Source: Mangifera indica (Eukaryota; Streptophyta; Magnoliopsida; Sapindales; Anacardiaceae). From it: DNA of 64,000 nucleotides. The notes beneath the pieces were generated by a model. It ran no database searches. It saw only the letters and a program-made list of their open reading frames with translations, and was not told the origin of the DNA. Below, in pieces: positions 33,701 to 48,700 of this stretch. The stretch is from positions 4,454,771-4,518,770 of the forward strand of contig NC_058137.1 in assembly GCF_011075055.1 (NCBI RefSeq), in the 5' to 3' direction. A program made the translations under genes and the position numbers. Positions within the stretch are counted from its first letter, which is position 1. Each line of letters begins with the position of its first letter.

Positions 33701-36700
33701 CTGAATTTGAATGCACTTGGGAACTATATTCAAATCTCCAACGAATTTTTCCGCAATTACACCTTGAGGACAAGGTGCCTCTGGATGGGCGGGGCAATGT
33801 TAGAGTTAAAATATATGTGAGAAGGAAGAAAAGCAGGAAAGGACCTCATGAGGAGACAACTGGCAGCATGCTGAAAGGGACAGATGGAAGAAGGCAAGAA
33901 AAAGAGGAGACAACAGAATATCATTCGCCCAGAAAAGGTATAATGCAGAAACGGTTAACAGAGGGGACCAACAACACACTAGGAGCTGAGATGGCAGTGC
34001 AAGATTGGAGAAGCATTTATGAAGAAAAGATATAAGGGAGAAAAGAAGGAGGAAACAGGAGAGAAGTGTAAGAAGAATCAGAGGGAGGGCCAGCTCCAGA
34101 GGGCTGGAAAGTTATTTGTTTTTTATCTGTGGTTTTGTGATCCCGATTGTATCGTCTTTTGCAATTTCTTACTTTCGTTGTATTAACTTTGCGATGGAAC
34201 ATCAATAGAAGACTGAATGTTATTTTATAATCAATTCCAGAAGAAACAATACAATATTTACTTTCTTTATTTGTTTCTCTACATCACATGCAATTTCACA
34301 TTACATTAGTGCTACAACTTGTTTGTTGAGGGTTCTGGCTAAGACTGGAACCGTCTGTAGGCGAAATACCGCAACCGTCCAGGCAAGATTGATCGGAGAG
34401 GAAGTCCACGTGGATTAGCGCCTCTGAGATCACCAGGTACGTAACAATTTGGTATCAGAGCCATCACCATGTCTCCCAGTTGCAATCGTGCGGCGCGGGT
34501 GGTGACGCCGGCATTGCAGTGTTCGCCCGGGGCTAGCAGGGAGCTAGCGCACAGCCAGCCCGCGTGGGCGCCGGGACTGCGGAGCGTGGTGGTATGTTAC
34601 GATCCTAAATGCAAGGTATGGGACTTGGATCCCACATTGGAAAGTATGGGCAACTAATGTGGGGTTTATATGGCCTTGGGCTCTCCCATCTCAATAGCTA
34701 GCTTTTGAGGTGTGGTTCTCCTAAGATTCGTATCAGTTAGCCTCAAGTCTCATTCTGGCTGAAGGGTATAACTAAAACTCAACTAAGATAAGACAGGGGA
34801 AAGAACATAAACCGATTTGATGCCATAAAATTGTTACCTCCAATTCTTTACTGTTGACAAAAAATTTTCCCAACCTCTGATGGTTACATTATATTCAGTT
34901 GGAAAATATCTTGATCATGCATATATTTGTTTTAAGTGTAAATTGGAGTCAAATTACCGAGGGAGCATACATGATTGTATAGGAACAATATCTAATTTCC
35001 TGCCAATAGACTTGAGCAATATGTGAAGCATAAAAGAAAATAATCCTTTTGCAACTTACATCTGGAATGTCATAATCACCATCTCTCGCATCACACAAAT
35101 CTAATGAAATTTTCCGGAGCATTGGCATCTGCGGTCATTATAAAAGGCACGATCAATTTTTAATGGTAAGTGAAAATTGTTTCAAGAGAGAAAAACATAA
35201 ATGAGCAATTAACATTGGACACATGTGCCTACCTTTTTAGCAGCATCAAGAATGAAGTTTCTCGGTACACCTGGGCCCTGTATGTTCAGGTGAACTACTG
35301 GTGTTAAAACCTCAAAATGATAGATTATATCCAAATTCATTAAGCATCAAATAATGAATTGTAGTTTTCCCTATAAAGAACAGAGTGCAACAACTGAGAT
35401 CATGAAACCAACTGAGAATTATTTGAACATTATACCATTTAGGATAATTTATTGTAATTTATGAGTAACATATACGCTAAATGTCTCTCTGGAAACTGAA
35501 TTTTAATTTCTTTTAAAGAAATGATACAAAGATGAAAAAAAAAAAAAAGATAGCAAAAGATGTGATGGGTTTAAACCGCAGAAGCATAAATGACACAATG
35601 CATTTTTAACTCAGTTGAATCTAGTCCTGCCTAAAAGAAGCCAATCACAAACAAACCAAACTATGTTCTTCGCATTCTGCATGGACCTTTGTTAGGATTA
35701 GATAAATAATAATAATATAATTAATGATATATATTTAATTCGGACGACATTTGATTTGATTTGGATAGTATATTTGATTGTACTCCTGAACATAGACCAC
35801 AAGGTCATAAATATCAGGCTTCCACTGTAGCGCTAGCTAGTCCCTAAAAAGCAATTACTAGATATTCAAAACATCTGTGTACAGTCTTCCATTGTTCTGG
35901 CAGTATGCTAATAAGTTCATTCAACTGATGTTGAATTAAAAAAATGCATGCAAAACGCAAAAGAAAGCAGTAATCGAAGACTCACATTATGACGTAGTAA
36001 GAGATCTTCAAGAGCTATGCAATTGATAAGAGAAGAAACCCCATCTACAGTAATATCACCACATTCCTGCAAAACAAAACAATCACATATGGAAACAAAT
36101 ACGAGCACTTAAAGAATAAGAATGGTAACTAATTGTCAGTTTAGTTAAACGTGTTTGTTAAAAGATGAGCAAACTCTTGTGTGGTATAGATAACATATAC
36201 CTTACAAAACTCACTTAAATGAAAGTCACAAAACTCACTTAAATGAAAGTCATCCATAAGGCCAATGCAATGAGAATCAAGATCAAGCAAATGACCATCA
36301 ACTACACTAACCCCAAAAAAACCAAGGCTTCTTCAATATTTTATGTGTTGCAACTTGAAATCTGGCCGAAAATAACAATTGGTTAATAAAGATTAAAGAC
36401 AGTATTTGATTAAGGAACCAGAGATGATTGAAAGGAAATTCTCAATTACTTCTAGACTTAATTTCTTCTTGAGAAAGTCAGCTCCTCCTTTGATGATGGA
36501 AAAGAAATCAATTATCATTATATTAGTTTTCTTATCTTCCTTGCTTTCAAAACGGTCTTTCTACCCAACTTTAATGACCACCAACTTCAATTGCTCTGAT
36601 TAGCTAAGAAACAATTGAAGTAATGGAACATTTGCATGAGCTTCATATTCCCATTTAATAACCCAATGAATGCTATCAAAAGGCGAAGTATTGTACAACA

Positions 36701-39700
36701 GCTTCATCCTTGGTCTGTATTATTTGGTCATTAAGGTTCCAAAATTCTCAATCAAAGGTAGAAATTCTAGAAGAAGAATTTCTTCTAAGGCTCCCCAAAT
36801 AAAGAACCACTCCTTAAACCAGTTTAAGAACTCATTGTTATGATTTATTAAATTAAATCTGACAAACCAAATGAGAGAGAGTTTTGAATTATGATACATA
36901 AGAACATACTCTCATGCCTGCACACAATCATAGATATTACAGTATCGATAGAATATTATTGATTACAGCAGGTATGGGAGTTCCTAGATTTTATAAAATT
37001 TCAAAACTCTCTCACTGTTGGTTTTACATATTTTATTTAATAACTCATAATAATGAGTTCCTAGATTTGTTTGAGCAATAGTGCTTTCTTTGGAGAGCCA
37101 CAAAAGAAATCTTTCTCAAGAAGTCAAGCCTTTGTTTCAAAATTTATGTAACCTTTAACAGACAAGTGATACCGACTAAGGATGAAGTTATCATTCAATT
37201 CTTCAACTTTTATAACATTCCCTAGATAATTAACTGGGAGTATGAAGTTGATGAACAAGTTCTAGTTACTCTAATTGTTTTTAAGCTTTTTAGAGCAATC
37301 AAAGTTCCTTGGTGGCCAAGTTTGATGGTTCAACCTTAAAGCCGAAATTAGGGCAAAAAGACCAATGTGAAAGAGAGGAAGATAAGAAAACTGATTCAAT
37401 GATGTTTGACATCACACCCATCATCAAAGAAAAGAGGAATGGGCTTTCTCAAGATGAAAATAAGTCAAGAATTCTCTCACTCCATTTGGATGAAATGCAC
37501 CCCTCTTTAAATGGTCATGGGTGAGATCCTGATAGTGATCCTTATGGCCCAGTGGCTCAAAGTCCATGATTATCTTTCTCTATGTCAGTCAAAATATTTG
37601 GGATCAGTTCGACTCAACCAATATTGAGGACGTGAGAGTCCTAGTTTGAAATTTATCCAGAAAAGTCTTGGGTTTGGTGCAACCTTGTCAAGATTCTTAT
37701 CTTTTATTTTGTTACATGTGAATTCCTGTCTTTTAGTTTGGCCCTTTGCCTATGTAAGGGCAAGTGTGAGCCTTTGAGGAGACATCTTTTGATAAAAATT
37801 CTTATTAAATATTAAAAGTATGCTACAAGTTTGTTTCTTCTGCGCATAAAATGTGAGCTAGTTTTGTCATTTTTATTGTTTATTTATCTTTTTACAATTG
37901 TTTAAAAATTTGATTACTAAATATGTGCACAGAATACATGTATATATACTATTATAGTTAGTCAATATCCATTGGATCATTCCATTGCTCAGAATTTGGT
38001 GTCCTAATTTAATAACTTAATCAATTTAATGTTGGGTTCTACACTATCACAACTAAAATAAATAATGCCTACCTCATTAACTGATTATTTATGTCTCAAA
38101 GCCTTTTAGGTCATGCTTAGAATATTTTTACCTGGAGAAATGAGAAGACAGAACTGAAAATGACAAACCTCTAGATGGATAGAAGTCAATCCCGGCCATC
38201 CCTGTAAGATAATCAGTTGAGAATCTGCAAAGCAGACATGACAATAAGGAACAATAAAAAAAAAAGTCCCTTCTGAATATTAGCATCAATTCACAGCTAC
38301 GAAAGAAAAATAGAGCTTCATCATAAAAATTCATTGTCATCCCTAGCATACATAAAAATCCTTCTATTTCTTGCCAGATATATAACCCACAATATAGGTG
38401 ATGTCTCACAGTTCCACAACACTGAAATTTCTCTACCACCACAGAACAAACAAAACTTTTCAAAGAGCAGAGTAACACAAGAGAACCAGAGATCCCAATA
38501 CACACAAGAGCCAGAAATTCACGGTGGTGAGAATGAGATTGATAATAAACAATATGTCAGACTCTACAAAGCTAATGGTTGTCAAAACAACGCACTAGTG
38601 GAAGTGCATAATACTTGAAAGTGGGGGAGCCAAAGACACTTGGAACTGCACAAATTCTTGGGTTTTCATCTTTGAAGGTTTTAGTTTTTTTTAAGAAAGG
38701 TTCTTTCAGCACAACTTTAGTGTTGGCAAGAAGTATTCAGAAGTCATTTTAGTGTTTGTAAGTGTATATAAATGTGAATGAAGTTGGGTTATAATAGAAA
38801 TTGGTGGACCAATAGGGTTGAAATAAGAGAGGAAAATTAAATGAGGGAAATTTAGAAGAATTAGAAACATGAAAATCAGAAAAGTCGAGAGAAAAAGAGA
38901 TTTGGAAGAGAAACTCGGATTTCAATCTTCAATTCAATCAAGCCTACCACAAACTGAAATCTAGGTCATATATACTAAGAGAGATCAAACCAAATAAAAA
39001 AAAGAACATAAATTACGAAAAAAGCAACCTAACCAAATCCTCTTTAAATAAAAAACTAGATTAGGAAAATTAAAAACTACTACAAATAAGAAATCATCTG
39101 AACGAAAATTTTTAACTGATGAACAGTAAGTTGTATGTGAGTAGACTAGGCAACACTGATGGAAATAGAGTTAGTCTACGCCCTACATAAAGAATGGTCC
39201 TCTTCCAACTTTCCAATCATTTCTCTATTTTTCCCACTGCCAGGTTCCAAAACCTAGACCTCTAAAATTTCCACCCAAGGAAAGGGCCAAATGCTTCAAT
39301 ATCCAGCAGCCAACTTGACCCAATTGGTTTTGTGAAAGAGACCAATTTTTTTCCAGTAATTGCTGTAAGTTCCTACCAGCAGAGAAATAGAATAAAAGTA
39401 ACGGTTTATAAGCAGGGGAATGAAGCCTTCAATAAAGGATCACAATCTGCTTTTTATCTTCAAACTATCTCAGGAATTCAGTCAAAATTTAAAAGGGAAG
39501 AAAACATATGTACAACCATGGATGGGATGCTCTATCAATAATTATTACTGACCTGCATTAAGAAGAGTACATCCTAGCAATGAAAGCTCAATCAAGTTTG
39601 CACAGTTTTGTGTTAAAATAACCAAATCATCATTGGTCATCCAAGGAGTTACACGTTCAAGCTTCAATTTTCTCAGATTTGGCAGAGAAAACCTGAAGCT

Positions 39701-42700
39701 TGATATGGATATTTCACCAAGACAATAGCACAAAGCCAAAGTTCGCAACTGCCACAATGTCATGATTCTATCCATGATAGAGTCAGATATCACCTATAAA
39801 GAGAGCAGAAATTATTAAACTCAACACATTAACTTTGAATGACTAAATAATGTGATAGTAAACAACATCTAACAGAAAATGGTATATACATACAGGAACT
39901 GCAGAGGTCACCTTTAAACAGTGTCACGAAAAAAATGAATCCATGTTCCACATTTTATTTGCTATTCCAACTGTTACATGTTTTTATAATTTCTTTGTCT
40001 CTTAGGATTTAGAAAACATGAAAATGGAATCTAAAACAAATAACAAAAGTCAAAATAGTGACTCATCTCTCATCTCAATAAATATGTGAGATGTCAAAAG
40101 GCAACTTATTGCCAGCTGATGAGAGCTAGCAGCATCAATTACTCAAAGCTAACCTTGAAATATTAGATAGCACAGAGAGGACAAACCAACTCCCCTATCA
40201 ATGTTATATGAGGCCATAAACACCTCATATATGCTCACCAATTGTGTAAGCATTGCAGTATACATAAAAGATTAAATTTTGCCTCTCCCTCACATCTCAA
40301 CCTTTCAGAATTTGGCTAACATTTCCTAACAAGTGGCGTTAAAATGGGTTAACAGGTTCACAACTCAAATCAGAGCTATGGGGAGATTTGTGACTCATGA
40401 CTGCTGGAATCACCCTACCACTTGAAGCATCTCCTGAAAAATAATGTGAGCATGGGAAGGACTACCAGCTCCACCTGTTGACAAATGGACCCAGAATTGA
40501 CCCTCTGAACACTAAATATTGTCACAACTTATACCAATTGAACCCCAACCTATTTTGACAGGTAGTGTATCTATAAAATATAAAAATGTATTTAATGGTA
40601 TTGATGATTAATAATAATTTTTTTCAATATATGGACACCTGTCAAGAACAATTAGTTACAAAAACATTATAAATGAATACCAATATTTAGTCCTTGTTAC
40701 TGAAAAAGTCTTCGTTCTATTATAGTTATAAATTTAACCCTCAGTATCGAAATTCTGGCACCATCTATGTTGTCAATAACATATGGGTAAAACTATGTAG
40801 CACTTCATGTTTATTAGTTGCTTAGTGTGGGTTCTACACTATATTAAAGGATTAAATTTTTGTCTAACTCAACCAAGTATATCATATGAGAAACAAAAAG
40901 GCATGATATTTTGTAGCTTCAAAATATACTAGAAGTTTCCCACAATAAGCAATCTCACAGAGATATCTACATATATCAAATTGTTTCAATAAGAATTTAT
41001 TTCTTCAACAGTTACCTGATCCACTAGTGTATTTCTCTCTTTTGTTAATGAATAAAATCACTTACTCTTTCCTATAAATTTTAAATTAACAAATAAGAGT
41101 TAGCTTTCCTCAATCTCCCATGGCAACAAACAACCTTCCAATATGCTGGCATATAAAGTTAAAATTTATAAAGATCTATAAGGTGAGCATAATTATTTCA
41201 CAAACTTCTAATTTTAAACAGTGATCCAAAACTGGAAGGAAGGGTAGATTTTAACCTTCTATAGTGTATATACATGAGAAAAGCCACAGGGCATAACATT
41301 GGCATTACCCAGAAAGTCTCCATTATTGATAAGTAATACCTGAAAATGAAGAATAACTGACTCTAGCATAGGACAAGTTGTAGGTAGCACTCTCAATGCA
41401 TCTTCACCCAATGTTCCACCCAAACCCACAGTCATTGACTTAAGCAAAGTAATTGCAGGTTTCAAAACTTCCAGCGAGATATTAGAGAAACCCCATCCCA
41501 AAGCAACACCCTCTAATTTACATGTCCTGCCTAATTCAATAAATAGCTCCTTACATGGATGTGAGAAAGAAAATTCTGTCCCTCCAATGTAACTTCCCTG
41601 TTGAAACAAATAATTACATCCTCTCGCATGCAAATGCTTCAAAACAGAATTTCCATGAATAATATGAGCTAAAGCAGCTCCAGATATCTGCAATTGCACA
41701 AGCACAATTTAATTTGTTAGAAAAAAAAAATTATTTACGACCACAGCAGACACCTTTGATGGGATGACAATAACAAGGACACTCCACTATATGTACTTTT
41801 CATTTTCTTAATACTGTCGAACACAAAGACAGCTTCATCTAAACCCACAGTTAAATCCTTTTGAAATTTTAAACTATCTTATCTAATATCATTCATAAAT
41901 GATCAGAGAGATCACTGACACATTGCGAGAACATTTGCTGCAAAATAGAGCAATATTTCACAACACATACAAGCATGAAACAAATCAAAGAATCCTCTAT
42001 TTAAAAAAAAGAAAAATCCTATGGAAACCTGGTTAACTCTTAAAATGTAACTGTTCAGAACAGCTACTTAGAAGATTTCTCCTGTTTCAAGGCCAAGGCA
42101 AATAATAAAAGCTTTATTAAAAATTCCAAGAGAAAAAAAAAATTTCATTGACCATTATTCGCTACATTATTGCTCTTTGAAGGCTCAAACTGGTTCATAA
42201 ATAAACATTAAAGAAGGTGCAATTTTTCACACAATTGACAGTGTCTTTGTCTCTTAGGTAAAGAGGCACCAAGTTCCAAAAATCTGATGACTAACCATAG
42301 TATTAGAAACATCAAGCATCTCCAAGGAAGTCCCTGAGAAATTATACAGTGCTTCATCTACAAGGTCAGTGCCACTCAAGCAAAGACTCTTCAGCATTGT
42401 TGTTTGACTCATGAGCTCTATGAGAGATGTTTTGTCAACACCTGCATAAAAATTGATTGGTCAAATATTTAGTTTCAATTACATTTTACTTGTTATCACT
42501 CTGCAATCAATTTCTAATAGCCAAGATGCATAAGAGCAGTAATCATCAAGTCAACTCCAAAAGCTTTTTCACAAACTCTTTGGCTAGTTTACAAGACAAG
42601 TAATCTTATGAAAGAGCCTTGCTCAGCCAAGGTGGTCAAAGAAACAGATTGTTAGGATTAAGATAATAATTAATTAAGATATTATTGATTATTAGGATAA

Positions 42701-45700
42701 TGTTACGATTAGGATAAAATTTAGAATATTATTGATTATTAGGATAATATTAGTCGGGATAACAAAAATTAGATTTTTATAAAAACAGATACATTCTTCC
42801 AATCTCCTGCTGTATGGAGTTGATAAGCCAAGTCGTTACAATAAAGCTTTCGTCCCAAGTGGTAAAGTTGTCCAGGCAGGAGAATGCATAGGTATAGCAC
42901 CTGTGAGAAAACCAACCTTGCCCTTACTAGCAACACAAACTGGAATCATTCTCAAAATTTGGTTCTATTGAGTTTGTACTGAGTGATTTGGAGAGAAAGG
43001 GAATCGGTTGATAATGAGGAAGGTAAGGGTTTAGGTGTAGGATTAGAAACAAGAGGAGCAGTTAAAGATTCCACTATAGAAGTGGTCTGGGCATTGGTTT
43101 CCATAAGGACTAAACTGTCTGGTTTCAAACAAGGAATACAAAAAATCAGGCCAGTGCAGAACCTGTCTCTGATACCAGGAGACAAGAAATTTGTACAAGC
43201 TTCTCATATTTTTATTCAACAGGAATCCGATATATAGGAATAAGGGCATTAACATCCCCATTATTCCAGAAGTTCAACAATCAGCAAATTACAAAAAGCT
43301 TAGAAAAAAATAGTAAATTAGAGAAATAACATAAGGAAAGTTGACTTCAACCAAATCCCTTAAATCAAGATTTTATTCTAGGATCAAATCATTCTATTCT
43401 AGGATAAAATCCAGGATTCTAACCAAGGATCCTAACAGTTTTCAGGTCTTTTTAGTGAATCCAAAGTGCTATTTTTTCTTATGGCCACTCATATCCCCAA
43501 GTATGAAAACTATCAGGTGTCTTGACTATTAAAGGAAAATATCAGAGGACATGAAAGCAATTGCTCCTCGCCTTCCTATATTGTCACAAGGCTTTGAATC
43601 ATAGAAAATTTTGAAAGACAATAAAAATTCAATCTGAACAAATTTGTCAAATAGAGAAACTGACAATAAGGAAATACTCACCCTTGCAGCAACCTATATG
43701 CAGTTTTAGAAGATTAGATGCCCTCTTTCCAAAATGACCAGTAGCATTACCAAACTTAGGAGCAGCAGAGCAAAGAGCTAAAATTGAGTTCATACCAAAA
43801 GAAGTATTACAAACTACAATAGAATGAAGTTCAATACACCTGCATATGACATTTGATATGCCAACATCTGTTACTGAGATACACCCTTTAATGTTCAGGT
43901 AACCTAATGAAACACAGTATTTTGAGATAAACTCCAGATCCAAATCTGACAAAAAAGTTATATGAAAAAGTTAGTAGAATGGTTCCTCAACAAGCTTATA
44001 TGCAAGGAGTAAACAAGAGCTAAGTAATATAAAAGCAAATATGCAGTGTATTTAAAATTGCACAAAATTGGAGCTTCCATTTCCATCAAAGATTGTACAG
44101 AAAAGTGGGTAGTTAAGTATAATAATAAATCTAAATCCCTAAATCATTCTATTTCACCAAAGTAGTTCATGCAAGAATATGTTCCATTCCACCAAAAAAT
44201 CCAGGACATTAATCGTAAGGTGCACTGCTGTTAAATCCTTACATTCAAGGAAATCCTTTAGTAGAGCTAATAGTACAATGAACTGGCTAATTAGGATGTT
44301 CAGGTCAGAAACATGGTCAAGGGAAAGTATCAATGTTTACAAATAGATTTTCTATGCTCCATTAAGCTTTATTATGACAATTTCAAACTGTATGCATGAT
44401 GCCTCTGATTCCACAAAGAAAACCATGCTTTGGAAAAATAATGCACTACTTTTACTTAGTCAAGTAAAGGCGCTACAAACAAGTATCTGACCACATATGT
44501 CAGTTCAACCCTCAATGGTTTTATGTGATGGCTGACAGTGACGGCCCTGAAGGTCAGAAACATAGCAATAGTAAAGTATCACCATTTCTGACTAAATTTT
44601 CTATTATCCATTAAGCCTTATTATAACATTATGCATGATGCCTCGGATTCCCGTGAAGAGACCAATGCCTCAACCAAAAAATATACACCTTTTACAAAGT
44701 ACAATAAAAGCTTTGGAAAGAAATATCTTACCACATATGTCAGTTCGCCCCTCAATGGTGAGATGTGTGATATTTGAGAGTGATGGTCCTGAATGATAGC
44801 ACGATGTCACATCGCAATGCTTATTTGATGCTAGTGGTAGAGCCAGATTTGAGGAAAGGACGGATACTTGTGTTGGTATGATTGGACATATATCAACGGA
44901 CAAGTCAACTTCAGAAACCAGAGGGCACTTATGCACCAATTTAATGAAATTGGTTGTCTTGATATTCAAAAGATAAGCTGCTTTTATTATTTTCAGTGAC
45001 AGAAATGATCTGGAGAAGCACTCAATGGCAGATTCAAGATGCAGCCTATGACATTTGGAAAAATTAACCTCCTGCACTGCTTCGAAAGATAAAATTGGTG
45101 GCAAGCACGGAAATATCCTCCAATGATCTTTGTCCAAATGTTCGAGGCTTATCAAATACTTCTTTATAGTCTTCCTTAATGTTGAGTCCATGCCATGAGA
45201 ATAATGAAGCACGGACAGGAGAAGAATGTCTGCCGTTATTTGAGGACAACTAGAAAGGTTCACTTTCTGCAAGGAGAAATAAAAATTCAAATTGTAACAT
45301 CAAGAAAATTATTTCAAAAGGCCAAGGATGAAATTAACTACCCTAACTATATCAACTCACCAGCATGACTTATAGAAACACTCTTTTAATTGCCTTTCAT
45401 TTCATCATGTTTGGTTCCTTCCTTCTCTCTCCCCCTCTCAAAAGAGTTTCATCAAGTATTGGAGTAAAGTATCAGTATCCTTTCTCCTTAAATATATTTA
45501 AGAGAAAATGTTTACTTTTCAGTGAAATTCAGAATGCCTTTTTCAACATTCCCTTGGTGTATCCTGTTGGAATGTTCAATTTTCCAGTGAATTTTTCTTT
45601 TCAAACTACAAGCTCAACAGAAACATGACCGGAACTGAATCTGCCACAGAGCCATCTTCTACCCCTAAAATTTTGACTCCACCCATAGCATCTATACCTC

Positions 45701-48700
45701 TTATCCAACCATCAATTGACACCCATTCATTGAAGATTGACCAACACAAACTTAATGGAACTAATTTCAAGGAATTGTTCTATTAGAATTCCAAGTGCAA
45801 GGTATGAAACTTAGATTTTATATCACATGACTTTGGACTCTCCTATCTCAAAAGCTTGCTTTTGAGACATGATTCTCCCAAAATTCAAATAATTTTGTAT
45901 CAAAGTGATAATCACATCTCTCAATTTGAATCGTGTAATGGGGTGGGTGATGCCAGCATTGCATAGTTTGCTTGGGGCTATCAAGGAATTAGCATACAAC
46001 CAACCCCGTGGGCACCAGGGCTACAGAAAGTGGTATTTTGTTAGGAACCCACGTGCAAGAAATGAGATTTGGATCTCACATAGAAAAGTATGGGCTTATG
46101 ATGCAAGGTTTATATAGTTTTGGGCTCTCCAATTTCAACAATTTGCTTTTAAGGTGTGGTTCTCCCAATATTCATATCAAGTTCTAATCCATCCTTCTTG
46201 TAAAGGTCAAAAGAAAATAGGATATGTTATTGGTGCTACTCCAAAGCCTACTCCTACCGTACCAAACGACAAATCATGGGATGAAGAAAACTCCATTGTT
46301 ATGGCTTGGTTGATAAAATCAATGAAGCCAAATATCGACAAAACTTACCTCTTCTACAAAACAGCCAAGGAAACATAGGATGCAATACAAGAAATCTACT
46401 TGAATCTAGAAAAGTCAAAACAATGCTTTGAAGTCCAATAAAAAAAACTACACCACCAACCAAGAAAACTTATCAGCCATAGATTATTACAATTCCTTGG
46501 TTGAATGATGACAAGAAATGGACTTATTCTATGAAATTGATTGCAATTGTTCAAAGGATATATTGAATCTCAAGCTGAAAAAGAGTGAATTTTTGATTCT
46601 TCACATGGCCTGAACTTTTTTTTTCTGAATTTTTTTTGTTGGATTTTTTTTGAATTTTTTTATACTATTTTTTTAAATTGTTTTTGAAAATAGTTACAAA
46701 ATGCAGCGTTTTCTCCACTTTTTCTGCATTGTGGTCCCACCTCTTTACTTTTCATTTTTCTGTGACTTTTTTTTTTTAAATTCTGGCACCTACCGTTACA
46801 CCCCCTTTTCTAACTTTTTCATTTAACCAATTTTTCTTACAACTATCTTATCTTTTGTCATCCTGATTTTTAAAAGTTTTTTTTTCTCTCCTCCTTTCTT
46901 CTCTTCCCTTCTCTTCTCCTCGTCTTTTCTCTTCTTCTTCTTCACTATTTGTGTTGCTTCCTTTTCTTCTCTTTCTTCTTCTTTTTTTTTCCATCCATTT
47001 CTCGGCATCGACTCCGACGACTTTTCAAATCTCCAATCGCTGTTTTCCCTTCCACTCTCATTTTCAGACATGGGTCTTCCTTTTGCCCACTGCGCCAATC
47101 TCCCCTCCGACTATTACTTTTCAACTTTCCAACAACCTTTTGCCACCAATCTACTGCCCATTGATCAATCATCCCATCCGATCTACAGCTCTGAGACTAT
47201 TTGTTAGAAACCTAACCTTATTTATCTAAAACAAAAAATTAAAGTGCAAAAACATAATAATTACAAATTTTTCATTGATAAGAGAGTTATAAGGATAAAC
47301 CAAACAATTCAAACAGTTCAAACCTCTTATTCTAGACAATTTGAGGAATCGAGGACCTCCCATTTTCTGACAATTCGAAATGTCAGATACCCCCCTGAAT
47401 CAGCCAAGGTTGGTTGTCAAATTATAAAACCCTAATATATTTTTTTTCTCCCCTCTCCTTTTGACACCTACACACCATATTTATAATAAAACTACCCTAT
47501 AGATTAAAAACAAGTGTCTCAATCCTAACAGTTGCAAGTGGATATTCAATGTAAAGTGTAAAGTATAAGTCAAAAGGAGACATAAAGAGATACAAGGCAA
47601 GATTAATCGCTTAAGAATACACACTAACCTATGGTGTTGATTATGAAAAGGCTTTTGCTCTAGTGATCAAACTGAACTCAATAAAGGTACTATAATCTTT
47701 TGTTGCCAACCTTAATTGGGAACTCCATAAATGGACATCAAGATCCCATTTCTAAAAGGAAACTTGGTGAAGAATTATATATCAAAATTTCACAAGGTTT
47801 TGAAACAAACAAGGAAAAGAGGTTTGTAAACTAAAGAATTCTCTCTATGGGTTAAGACAATCAGAAAGGGAATGGTTTACTTAGTTAAGTACAACCTTAA
47901 AAAGCTTTGTATACAAGCAAGGGCAAACAAATCACTCATTGTTAAAGAAATAAGCTAAAAGTGGAAAAAGGGCAATCCTAATTGTGTATGTCAACAACAT
48001 AGTATTCACTGGTGATAAGAATCAAGAAATTGAAGATATAAAGGGACAGTTAAAGGCAAAATTCCAGGTTAAAGACCTTGGAAGTCCTTTGGATTTCCTT
48101 GGTGGGAGGCTGCTCGAGGCAAGGAAGGTAAATTCATCACTCAAAGAAAATATACCCATAATTTATTGTGAGAAAATGAAAAAATTGGCCGCAAACCCAA
48201 ACAAACACTACTAGAGAGAAATCAGAAACAAAAAATTATTGTAGATGATCCACTGGTGAATAAAGAATAATACTAGTAATCAGTTGGTAAACTCATATAC
48301 CTATATCTCACTAGGCCCAACATTGCTTTTAGTGTGAGTGTGATAAGTTAGTTCATGCACTCACCCACAAAGAAGCAATTAGAGGCAACAAATCAAATTC
48401 TTAGATACCTTAAAGGAACTTCAAGCAAGGGAATCTTGTTTCAGAAAAACAAGCAAAGAGAAATTGAAAGCTTTGCAGATGTAGATTGGGTTGGTTCAAT
48501 TGAAGATAATAAGTCCACAACCAGGTATTTTATTAAACTGTGGTGAAACCTGGTTACATGAAGAAGTAAAAAATAATTTGTGGTGGCTAGAAGCAAACAG
48601 GGCTATTCCTCATGAAGTATGTGAAAGATTGATGAAGGACTTAAATATACTTGGGACAGACCCTATGAAGTTATATATTGATAGCAATTCTAACATCAGT

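Larger units (their letters stand above)
28069..34735 (+). mobile_element. Intact chromodomain Gypsy retrotransposon in last FBL11 intron
   Basis: A 6667-bp element, antisense to the host gene: 5' LTR 28069-29006, primer site TGGTATCAGAGC (29009-29020), one gag-pol frame 29026-34035, purine tract GGGCGGGGCAA (33787-33797), 3' LTR 33798-34735. The LTRs have equal length (938 bp) and I saw no difference between them by eye. With the exact GTTAG duplication and unbroken frame this indicates a very recent insertion. The C-terminal chromodomain marks it as a chromovirus; I do not assign the clade. The host coding exons on both sides remain spliceable. Confidence 0.95.

Noticed and set aside
37309..37524. 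Plus-strand 71-aa frame in FBL11 intron 15
   Set aside because: No recognisable domain and no flanking exons; possibly part of an old insertion, but not supportable as a gene.
46823..47229. Overlapping open frames on both strands in a CT/GA-rich stretch
   Set aside because: Low-complexity polypyrimidine sequence inside an LTR element fragment; Lys/Glu or Phe/Ser-rich products are artefacts.
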